Assembly: GCA_902805985.1 (NCBI GenBank)
Contig: CADCUW010000250.1
Location: 1 to 6,224, forward strand
Length of the DNA: 6,224 bases
Direction of reading: 5' to 3'
Source: an uncultured Rubrobacteraceae bacterium
Lineage (GTDB): Bacteria; Actinomycetota; Rubrobacteria; Rubrobacterales; Rubrobacteraceae
Under the pieces are notes generated by a model. The model made no database searches, was not told the DNA's origin, and saw nothing but the letters and a program-made list of their open reading frames with translations. The position numbers were made by a program, and so were the translations under genes. Shown in pieces: positions 1-5,093 of the stretch. Position 1 is the first letter of the stretch. Each line of letters opens with the position of its first letter.

Positions 1-2
1 TC

Positions 3-368
3 TACGAGGTCGGGCCGGGAGGTCCGGGGGCGACGGTGCGGGTGCTGGAGAGGCCCGGGTCGGGGCCGGCGCGTCTCGGGCGCGGGGGCGTGCACCACGT
101 CGCGTTCAGGACGCCGGATGATGAGGAACACGCGCTGTGGCGGGAGAAGATCCAGGCGATGGGCCTCGGAGTCACCCCGCAGATAGACCGCTTCTATTTC
201 AGGAGCATCTACTTCCGCGAGCCGGGCGGCGTTCTCTTCGAGATCGCCACCGACGGCCCCGGCTTCGCCGCCGACGAGGACCCGAACCACCTCGGCGAGC
301 GCCTCTCCCTGCCGCCCTTCCTCGAAGACCACCGCGAGGAGATAGAGTCGCGCCTGACGCCGGTCTAG
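3..368 (+). CDS. Ring-cleaving dioxygenase, VOC/glyoxalase superfamily (3' fragment)
   Basis: This is the last 121 codons of a gene that starts left of the window; the frame is open to the edge and ends at TAG 366-368. The GTG at base 36 is internal, because in-frame coding sequence continues before it. The fragment reads as the second half of a beta-alpha-beta-beta-beta VOC module. It carries GxVHHVAFR at fragment residues 28-36, with the His before VAF a probable metal ligand, and FREPGGVLFEIATD at 71-84, whose Glu80 is a probable second ligand. The tail (LPPFLEDHREEIESRL) is typical of the MhqO/MhqA-like family of putative hydroquinone-type ring-cleaving dioxygenases, which are Fe(II) or Mn(II) dependent, soluble and usually about 310-320 residues. 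Family membership is well supported by these motifs. The substrate cannot be told from this end, and no neighbour in view belongs to an aromatic pathway. Confidence 0.85.
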   Translation, partial: YEVGPGGPGATVRVLERPGSGPARLGRGGVHHVAFRTPDDEEHALWREKIQAMGLGVTPQIDRFYFRSIYFREPGGVLFEIATDGPGFAADEDPNHLGERLSLPPFLEDHREEIESRLTPV

Positions 369-542
369 GCTGGCATTAACGGCGGGTACGCCCTCGACCG
401 CGCCTTCGGCCCACGTCTCCCCGGCTGACCCGCCCCGCCTGGTCTCGTGGGCGTAATCCTCACCGTCCTCTACGTCGGCGTCGAGACCCCCGAACCGCCT
501 GGGCAGGACGAGACCCGCGAAGGATCTGCCGGAGACGCGTAG
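369..542 (+). pseudogene. Possible remnant of an aquaporin/glycerol facilitator (MIP family) C-terminus
   Basis: No intact gene lies between the dioxygenase stop and the kinase stop. In the frame starting at 369, however, the translation contains GGYALDRAFGPRLPG, then a TGA at 426-428, then GLVGVILTVLYVGVETPE in the same frame, ending at TAG 540-542. MIP channels carry a second NPA half-helix region of the form GYALNPARDFGPRL, followed by a final membrane helix resembling VGPLVGGVLGALLY. Both pieces appear here in the right order, but the NPA triad is gone (about two residues missing) and the linker is shortened and stopped. This looks like decay of a glpF/aquaporin-like gene whose body has been deleted. 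The matches are short and rest on my memory of the family, so chance similarity is possible. Confidence 0.4.
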
Positions 543-547
543 AACCT

Positions 548-584
548 CCCGCCCGGCCCGAGAATGCCGGGCCGGGGTCGCGGG
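548..584. terminator. GC-rich hairpin, possible transcription terminator between convergent units
   Basis: CCCGGCCC at 552-559 pairs perfectly with GGGCCGGG at 569-576 across a 9-base loop. CCCG 548-551 can add to the stem by pairing with CGGG 581-584 across a 4-base bulge. It lies 24 bases past the kinase stop, read on the minus strand, and also follows the plus-strand dioxygenase and remnant, so it could serve converging transcripts. Neither side has a clear T-run, so a classic rho-independent terminator is not proven. Confidence 0.4.
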
Positions 585-608
585 AGATCGTGACCTCCGG
601 GAACCACT

Positions 609-2246
609 TTAGAAGTCCGGGATGTCGATCTCGGGTATCCGGACCCCGGCGGGTTGATCGTCCACCGGAGGTAGCCCTGCGTCTGGGTCTTCGGCGGGCG
701 CGGAGGCATCAGGAGTCTGCGGCGCGGGCTGTGCGGGGACCGACCCGGGGTCCCGGGTCGGCGCGGGGCTCGGCGGGGCAGAGCTCGCCGGGGCGGAGGC
801 AGCGTCCGGCACCTGTCGTGGGGTCTCTTCGGGGGCGGTAGCGGGGGCGGAGGGAGCGGCCGGCGCCTGTTGCGGGGCCTCTTCGGTAGCGGGGGCGGTA
901 GCGGGGGCGGCAGACGCCTCCGGCGTCGCGGATGCCGAGGCGCCCGGTGACGAGGCCGCCGATGCGCTGGCGCTCCCCGTCTGGGCATCGGCGGGCGCTT
1001 CGGGGGCCGGAGCGTCCGAGAACGCCGCGCCGGCATCAGGTCGCGGCTCCGGCTCCGCGTCCGCCTCCGGGTCCGCCTCCGGGTCCGCCTCCGGGACCTT
1101 GCCGCCCGAGGCCTCGGTTTCCTTCTCATCCAGCACCCGCGGCACGCCAGGGGGTCCATCCAGGGCCGGGCTTACGGCCCGGTCGAGGACTTCCGCGTCC
1201 GGGACGATGGTGTGTTCCACAAAGGCGACGGGCCGTTGCAACTGGGCAGGAGAGGAGGCGAAGAGCGCGAGAACCGCGGCCAGCGCGAGCGCCATCAGCG
1301 GCAAGACCTTGCGGCGCCGGCGGCGTGGCGGGGCCGCGGGGGCGCGGGGGAGAACGTTCGTCCGGGCGCCCTCCGGCGAGGAGGCCGCCCGCAGGGCCGC
1401 CGCCGAAGGGAGCCTCCGGTTCTCCAGGAAGGCGGCGAGGTCGGCGCCGAGGGCCGCCGCGTCGGGGTGGCGTTCCTCCGGCCGCTTGCGCATCAGGGTC
1501 AGCGTGATCAGCTCCAGCGCCTCCGGCACCCCGCGGTTCTCTGCCCGGGGCGAGGGCGCGGGCTCGTTGCAGTGCTTCATCGCGATAGCCAGCGGGTTTA
1601 GGTGCTCCCCGGTGCCGAAGGGCGTCCGCCCGGTGAGTGACTCGTAGAGGACGACACCGAGGGAGTAGAGGTCGCTGGAAGGCCCCACCGGCTCGCCCCT
1701 CGCCTGCTCCGGCGAGAGGTAGGGCGCCGTGCCCAGGATCATGCTCGTGTTGGTCATCGCCGTGGCCTCCGTAGCGCGCGCGATCCCGAAGTCCCCGACT
1801 TTAACGTCCCCGGTTTCGGTGAGTAGCACGTTCTCCGGCTTAACGTCGCGGTGGACTATGCCGGCCGCATGGGCGGCGCCGAGGGCCTCGGCGACCTGGA
1901 GGGCTACCCTGGCGGCCTCCCGCGGCGGCAACGGCCCCGTGGACCGGATCCTGTCCTTCAGGGTCCCGCCCGAGGCGAGCTCCATCGCCATGTACGGCGA
2001 GCCGTCCCCCGTCTCTCCCGAATCGAAGACCCGAATCACGTTCGGGTGGTCCAGCGAAGCCACGTTCCTGATCTCACGCTCGAACCGTTCGACGAACTCC
2101 GGCGTCTGCGCGTAGTGCTCCGCCATCACCTTTAGGGCGACCTCGCGCTGCAGACGCCCGTCGTAAGCCCGGTAGACACGTCCCATGCCCCCCGAGCCCA
2201 GAAGCTCGCCAAGCGTGTACCGGCCGTCGATCAGAGTGCCCCGCAT
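609..2246 (-). CDS. Membrane-anchored eukaryotic-like Ser/Thr protein kinase without PASTA domains
   Basis: This 545-residue Hanks-type kinase is predicted to phosphorylate Ser/Thr on cytoplasmic proteins. The catalytic domain (about residues 10-275) is complete: glycine loop GSGGMG 17-22, Lys39 in VALKV, helix-C Glu58, HRDVKPEN 132-139 with catalytic Asp134, DFG 152-154, SPE 178-180 and Asp192 in SDLYSLG. The activation segment ATAMTNTSMILGTAPY holds several Thr/Ser candidates for autophosphorylation. A juxtamembrane segment ends in basic RRRRRK (308-313), then one helix (about 314-330), predicting N-in/C-out topology. The outer part (331-545) is low-complexity Pro/Ala/Ser/Glu and probably unstructured; no PASTA or other sensor fold is visible. 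ATG 2246 is the natural start because the next Met lies inside the glycine loop. The upstream gene is divergent, so this is probably its own transcript. The signal sensed and the substrates are unknown. Confidence 0.95.
   Translation of the reverse strand: MRGTLIDGRYTLGELLGSGGMGRVYRAYDGRLQREVALKVMAEHYAQTPEFVERFEREIRNVASLDHPNVIRVFDSGETGDGSPYMAMELASGGTLKDRIRSTGPLPPREAARVALQVAEALGAAHAAGIVHRDVKPENVLLTETGDVKVGDFGIARATEATAMTNTSMILGTAPYLSPEQARGEPVGPSSDLYSLGVVLYESLTGRTPFGTGEHLNPLAIAMKHCNEPAPSPRAENRGVPEALELITLTLMRKRPEERHPDAAALGADLAAFLENRRLPSAAALRAASSPEGARTNVLPRAPAAPPRRRRRKVLPLMALALAAVLALFASSPAQLQRPVAFVEHTIVPDAEVLDRAVSPALDGPPGVPRVLDEKETEASGGKVPEADPEADPEADAEPEPRPDAGAAFSDAPAPEAPADAQTGSASASAASSPGASASATPEASAAPATAPATEEAPQQAPAAPSAPATAPEETPRQVPDAASAPASSAPPSPAPTRDPGSVPAQPAPQTPDASAPAEDPDAGLPPVDDQPAGVRIPEIDIPDF
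836..913. repeat. GC-rich imperfect repeats coding the kinase Ala/Pro stalk
   Basis: The motif GGTAGCGGGGGCGG recurs around 837-850, 885-898 and 897-910. It underlies two imperfect copies of an APATAP-EE-P protein module at kinase residues about 448-486. The reading frame is preserved, so this is part of the coding sequence rather than a separate element. Such G-rich tandem tracts are prone to slippage and may vary in length among strains. Confidence 0.6.
1061..1096. repeat. Three tandem 12-bp units in the kinase gene
   Basis: The unit CCGCCTCCGGGT occurs at 1061-1072 and 1073-1084, and at 1085-1096 with only the last base changed. On the coding (minus) strand it gives the acidic PEAD repeat (PEADPEADPEAD, about residues 385-396), at the start of the outer stalk. 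Because the unit is a multiple of three, copy-number changes would alter stalk length without breaking the frame. Confidence 0.85.
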
Positions 2247-2252
2247 GGGATC

Positions 2253-2280
2253 ACTCTACCCTCTGAGAGGGTGCGATGAA
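2253..2280 (-). promoter_or_regulatory. Candidate kinase promoter, possibly leaderless
   Basis: On the minus strand, TAGAGT (2253-2258; four of six bases match TATAAT) ends six bases before the kinase ATG, a spacing that would start the transcript at or next to the start codon. A weak -35, TTCATC at 2275-2280, sits 16 bases further upstream. The only Shine-Dalgarno-like string, AGAGGG, is about 13 bases from the ATG, which is too far. The -10 position is suggestive but the -35 is poor. Confidence 0.35.
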
Positions 2281-2317
2281 CCATTATTTGTCCGTTCCTC
2301 GACGTCAACGTCACGTT
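2281..2317 (-). promoter_or_regulatory. Alternative upstream kinase promoter with an AACGTCACGTT palindrome
   Basis: On the minus strand, TTGACG (2303-2308) is followed by AATAAT (2283-2288) after only 14 bases, or by TAATGG (2281-2286) after 16 bases. Both are imperfect promoter pairs. The -35 overlaps AACGTCACGTT (2307-2317), a perfect inverted repeat around one central base, next to a second palindrome GACGTC (2301-2306). That arrangement resembles an operator over a promoter. It is an alternative to the start-proximal promoter for the kinase. Confidence 0.3.
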
Positions 2318-2325
2318 CGGTGGTA

Positions 2326-2340
2326 GCGGGATCCTCCCGC
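2326..2340. other. Perfect 6-bp stem inverted repeat
   Basis: GCGGGA (2326-2331) and TCCCGC (2335-2340) are perfect inverted repeats around TCC. A second palindrome, GGCCCGGGCC, lies at 2359-2368. No T-run follows on either strand, so I do not call a terminator. They may be protein-binding sites or simply a product of high GC content. Confidence 0.4.
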
Positions 2341-2528
2341 GTGGAAGTCCTTTCGCCCGGCCCGGGCCCGATCGCGTAATGAGCGGGTTTTCGCAGGCTC
2401 TCACCAAACCTCGATCACAGGCTCAGACAAAACGTATACGGAAAGCGCGTCGGGGTTGGATTACTTCCTGCCATCTCTTTGCGGCTCGTAGCGGCGAAGA
2501 TCTTTGACTCCCGGCGAGTCTGGAGCGC

Positions 2529-2557
2529 TTTACAACGCGGGCGCCAACGTCTATACC
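2529..2557 (+). promoter_or_regulatory. Promoter of the permease operon, predicted leaderless
   Basis: TTTACA (2529-2534; five of six bases match TTGACA) is followed after exactly 17 bases by TATACC (2552-2557; four of six match TATAAT). The -10 ends six bases before GTG 2564, so the expected transcription start falls on the start codon itself. There is no Shine-Dalgarno sequence before that GTG. Leaderless mRNAs with this geometry are common in Actinobacteria. Confidence 0.6.
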
Positions 2558-2563
2558 ATCCGC

Positions 2564-3892
2564 GTGTCTGAGTCCGAGAAGAGAACTCGAAGGCGGGACG
2601 AGGTGCGCGAGCGGCTGCGCAACCGCCCACGCCTGCGCCCGAAGGTCTATGGTTACCTGACGGAGGAGAAGGAGTCGCTGCGGCAGGGGTTCGCGGCGCT
2701 GTTTCTCTCCTCGGTCGGGGAGCTCGTCGCGGGGCTGGTGCTCGCGAGCATCTCGGGTACGCTCGACGATCTGGTGGGGCTCGCCGTGCTCATCCCGGCG
2801 GCGATCGGGATGCGCGGGGCCATCTTCGGGGCGATGGGCAGCCGGCTCTCGACCTCGATCCAGACCGGCCTCTTCCGGCTGAACCTGAGGCGCGGCGTGC
2901 TCGCCGAGAACGTGCAGGCCGCCGCAGTCCTCTCGCTCGTCTCCGGGGTCTTTCTGGCGTTTCTGGCCCGGTTTCTGTGCGAATTACTCGATGTACCGAC
3001 GGATCTCGGCGTCTTCGACTACGTCGTGATCTCGACGGTGGGAGGCATCCTGGCCGGGGTGCTCCTGCTCGGCATCACCGTGCTCGTCGCCCGCGTCTCG
3101 GTCTCCCGGGGATGGGATATGGACAACATAGCGGCCCCCATGCTCACCGCCGCCGGCGACATCCTGACGCTGCCGGCGCTGGTCCTCACGACGTACCTTA
3201 TCGGCATCCCGATCTTCTCGAACGCCCTGGCGGTGGTCCTCGTCGTGGTCTCGGCGGTCGTCGTCGGGGTTGCCTTCCGTCTCGGAGCGGCGAACCTCAG
3301 GCGCATCCTCGCCGAGAGCTTCCCGATACTCGCGCTGACGGGGACCGTGATGACCCTCGTCGGGCTGGCTTTGGAGGACCGGAAGGAGATCTTCGTCACC
3401 CTCCCGGCCCTGTTCATCCTGCTGCCGGCGTTCTTGCAGGAGGGCGGCGCTCTGGGCGGCATCCTCTCCAGCCGGCTCTCCTCCAAGGTCCACCTCGGCC
3501 TCTTGGCGCCCCGGAGCATCCCCCAGCCGGGGGCGTTTCGGGACTTCACGCTCACGTACATCTTCGCCGTCGGGGTCTACCTGTTCATCGGGGGGGCTTC
3601 CCACTGGCTGGCCGTCGGCCTCGGGCAGTTAAGCCCTGAGCTTTTGGCATCGCTCGGGCTCGGGACGGGGCAGCTAAGCCCTGGGTTTCTGACCATGTTG
3701 GGTGTCAGCGCGCTGGCGGGGCTTATGGCGACGACGGCGGCCGTGCTCGCGGCCTACTACGGCTCGACCGTGAGCTACCGTTTCGGGCTCGACCCTGACA
3801 CCTACGGCATACCCATCATCACGGCAGCGGTGGACTTGCTCGGTTTCATGAGCCTTATAATTGCTTTGAACATCTTCGATCTTACGGGGTAG
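2564..3892 (+). CDS. Two-domain MgtE/SLC41-like divalent cation permease
   Basis: This 442-residue membrane protein is predicted to move Mg2+ or another divalent cation. After a charged cytoplasmic N-terminus (1-40) there are two homologous membrane halves (about 42-240 and 250-442). Each half carries the paired motifs of MgtE/SLC41 domains. The first has IPAAIGMRGAIFGAMGSRLS (78-97) and DMDNIAAPMLTAAGDILTLP (185-204) with Asp199 at the family's pore-Asp position. The second has LPAFLQEGGALGGILSSRLS (287-306) and DPDTYGIPIITAAVDLLGF (410-428) with Asp424. Unlike classical MgtE it lacks the cytoplasmic N and CBS domains. It fits the group I recall as COG1824. GTG 2564 is chosen because the promoter -10 is six bases upstream; an in-frame TTG at 2504 would overlap the promoter, and a later GTG near 2603 is possible. 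The next gene starts four bases after the stop. A 15-residue tandem repeat near 353-381 is unusual. Ion specificity is inferred. Confidence 0.88.
   Translation: MSESEKRTRRRDEVRERLRNRPRLRPKVYGYLTEEKESLRQGFAALFLSSVGELVAGLVLASISGTLDDLVGLAVLIPAAIGMRGAIFGAMGSRLSTSIQTGLFRLNLRRGVLAENVQAAAVLSLVSGVFLAFLARFLCELLDVPTDLGVFDYVVISTVGGILAGVLLLGITVLVARVSVSRGWDMDNIAAPMLTAAGDILTLPALVLTTYLIGIPIFSNALAVVLVVVSAVVVGVAFRLGAANLRRILAESFPILALTGTVMTLVGLALEDRKEIFVTLPALFILLPAFLQEGGALGGILSSRLSSKVHLGLLAPRSIPQPGAFRDFTLTYIFAVGVYLFIGGASHWLAVGLGQLSPELLASLGLGTGQLSPGFLTMLGVSALAGLMATTAAVLAAYYGSTVSYRFGLDPDTYGIPIITAAVDLLGFMSLIIALNIFDLTG
3623..3712 (+). repeat. Imperfect 45-bp tandem duplication inside the permease gene
   Basis: Two copies, starting at 3623 and 3668, encode GQLSPELLASLGLGT and GQLSPGFLTMLGV. 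The first 21 bases match at 18 positions; the rest has diverged. Each copy contains GGGC-N6-GCCC, a small inverted repeat. The frame is kept, so the protein gains 15 residues between the helix near 330-350 and the one near 376-397. Confidence 0.7.
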
Positions 3893-3896
3893 GGAC

Positions 3897-5093
3897 ATGC
3901 GCGACGGAAGACCGAGCAACCTCAAAGACATGCTCCGCGAGGCGAAGGACACCTCGGAGCTTATGGTGGACCTGGCCTACGCAGCCCTCTTCTACAACTC
4001 GGAAGACATCTCCGAGGAGGTCTTCCGCCTCGAAGAACGCCTGAACGTCCTCGTCTTCGACATGCGCACTTTAGCCATCCTCGCCGCCCGCAGCCCGGCT
4101 GACTCCGAGCAGATGGCCGGCATCCTCCAGGTCGTCCAGGACATCGAGAAGATCGGCAACGCCGCCAACGACATCGCCAAGATCGTCGTCAAGCGCCTCG
4201 GCATCCCAAGGGAGCTTCTTCAAGACATCCCCGACGCCGAGGAGACCCCGACCAGGGTCCGCATCCACGCCGGCAGCCAGCTCGACGGCCGGAGCCTCCA
4301 CGACGCGGACCTCTCGACGGAGACGGGCATGCGGCCCATCGCGATCCGCTCGGACGACGAGTGGAACTTCGACCCCGAGCCCGAGGACGTCCTCAGGGCC
4401 GGCGACGTCCTCTTCATGCAGGGCCCCCCCGAAGGTGTCGCCGAGGTCAGGGAGATGGCGGGCGCTTCGGTGCCCGCGCACACGTCCACCGCCGAGCCGG
4501 CCGGCGAGCTGACGGAGCTCGAGCGGGCCGTGGACATCCTCATAGAGATGAAGAACCTCTCGGAGGTCGCCGTGGGCCTCGCCTACTCGGCCCTCCTCTA
4601 CTACGACGCCGGGCTCGCCCGCGAGGTCGTCGCCATCGAGAACGAGATGGACGAGATGCGCTACCGGCTGGAGCGCTGGGTGCTGCTGGCCGCCCGCCAC
4701 ATCGAGGACTCATCGAGGCTCAGGGGCGTGCTGCACCTGGCGACGGCGTCGGAGACCATCGCCGACTGCGCGATGGAGATGGTCTGGATCGTGGAGAAGG
4801 GCGAGGAGGTCCACCCCGTCCTCTCGGCGGCTCTGGGCGAGTCCGATGAGATCGTGCTAAAGCTCACCGTCTCGCCCGGCTCCCCGGCCGACGGCAAGAC
4901 CCTCGAAGCCCTCCAACTGGAGACCGAGACCGGCATGTTCGCCCTCGCCGTCAACCGCGCCGGGCGCTGGACCTACCGCCCTCGCGACACCTACACGCTC
5001 AGGGGCGACGACTCCCTGCTCGTCACCGGCGCCCCGGAGGGCCTCGAACCTCTAGCCGCCCTCTTCGGCCAAAGGCTGGAAGGCCAGGCGTAA
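3897..5093 (+). CDS. PhoU-TrkA_C-PhoU-TrkA_C protein, putative regulator of the adjacent permease
   Basis: This 398-residue soluble protein is an internal duplication. PhoU-like helical domains lie at about 10-102 and 205-302. Each is followed by a TrkA_C (RCK_C) domain at about 118-190 and 317-392. The TrkA_C copies align around the shared ETGM at 142-145 and 344-347 and end in matching GD-LFMQGPPEG and DDSLLVTGAPEG strands. No Rossmann nucleotide-binding TrkA_N domain and no membrane segment is present. I know this architecture as COG3273, commonly next to COG1824 permeases. TrkA_C domains bind small ligands, including c-di-AMP in several K+ systems, and PhoU proteins dock on membrane transporters. 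A ligand-gated control subunit for the upstream permease is therefore the likely role, by inference. ATG 3897 lies four bases after the permease stop, with GGGG at 3886-3889 as a weak ribosome site, so the two are probably co-translated. The alternative start at Met12 would remove the first residues only. Confidence 0.9.
   Translation: MRDGRPSNLKDMLREAKDTSELMVDLAYAALFYNSEDISEEVFRLEERLNVLVFDMRTLAILAARSPADSEQMAGILQVVQDIEKIGNAANDIAKIVVKRLGIPRELLQDIPDAEETPTRVRIHAGSQLDGRSLHDADLSTETGMRPIAIRSDDEWNFDPEPEDVLRAGDVLFMQGPPEGVAEVREMAGASVPAHTSTAEPAGELTELERAVDILIEMKNLSEVAVGLAYSALLYYDAGLAREVVAIENEMDEMRYRLERWVLLAARHIEDSSRLRGVLHLATASETIADCAMEMVWIVEKGEEVHPVLSAALGESDEIVLKLTVSPGSPADGKTLEALQLETETGMFALAVNRAGRWTYRPRDTYTLRGDDSLLVTGAPEGLEPLAALFGQRLEGQA
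5078..5083 (+). promoter_or_regulatory. Shine-Dalgarno-like GGAAGG for the downstream glycosyltransferase
   Basis: GGAAGG lies within the end of the PhoU/TrkA_C gene, nine bases before the ATC at 5093-5095. That is a normal ribosome-site distance, and it is about 93 bases from the first conventional ATG at 5177. It therefore supports initiation near 5093, overlapping the preceding stop codon. Confidence 0.4.

Larger units (their letters stand above)
2247..2563. other. Divergent intergenic region between the kinase and the permease operon
   Basis: These 317 bases carry no convincing gene; short frames here lack recognisable content. The stretch about 2275-2320 and the stretch about 2380-2480 are visibly more AT-rich than the surrounding coding DNA. 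From left to right it holds kinase-side promoter candidates (2253-2308), an ACGT-type palindrome (2307-2317), two GC palindromes (2326-2340 and 2359-2368), an 8-base palindrome CGTATACG (2433-2440) and the permease promoter (2529-2557). If the permease is leaderless, most of this DNA is upstream of both transcripts and could hold regulator sites. No known riboswitch architecture was recognised. Confidence 0.7.

Noticed and set aside
836..1096. CRISPR-like repeats
   Set aside because: The repeats are short, contiguous, in frame and without unique spacers; they are coding low-complexity sequence.
470..1159. Long minus-strand frame with an arginine/proline-rich translation
   Set aside because: It is an out-of-frame reading of the kinase gene's low-complexity 3' part. 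The composition is what repeated GC-rich codons give, and there is no domain.
2504..2536. TTGACT (2504-2509) with TACAAC (2531-2536) as a promoter
   Set aside because: The spacer is 21 bases, too long. The TTTACA/TATACC pair with 17 bases is much better.
2504..2563. Upstream TTG start for the permease adding 20 residues
   Set aside because: The extra codons overlap the -35 and -10 elements, and the extension has no membrane or conserved character.
2247..2563. Magnesium riboswitch (M-box or mgtA type) ahead of the permease
   Set aside because: The best promoter leaves no 5' leader, and I could not recognise the conserved helices of these riboswitches.
2984..3604. Long minus-strand frames opposite the permease gene
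   Set aside because: They are antisense shadows in high-GC DNA, highly charged and without motifs, while the plus strand encodes clear MgtE-type membrane motifs.
4071..4700. Minus-strand 209-residue frame opposite the PhoU/TrkA_C gene
   Set aside because: It mirrors the codons of the real gene and shows no recognisable family; the plus-strand domain duplication is unambiguous.
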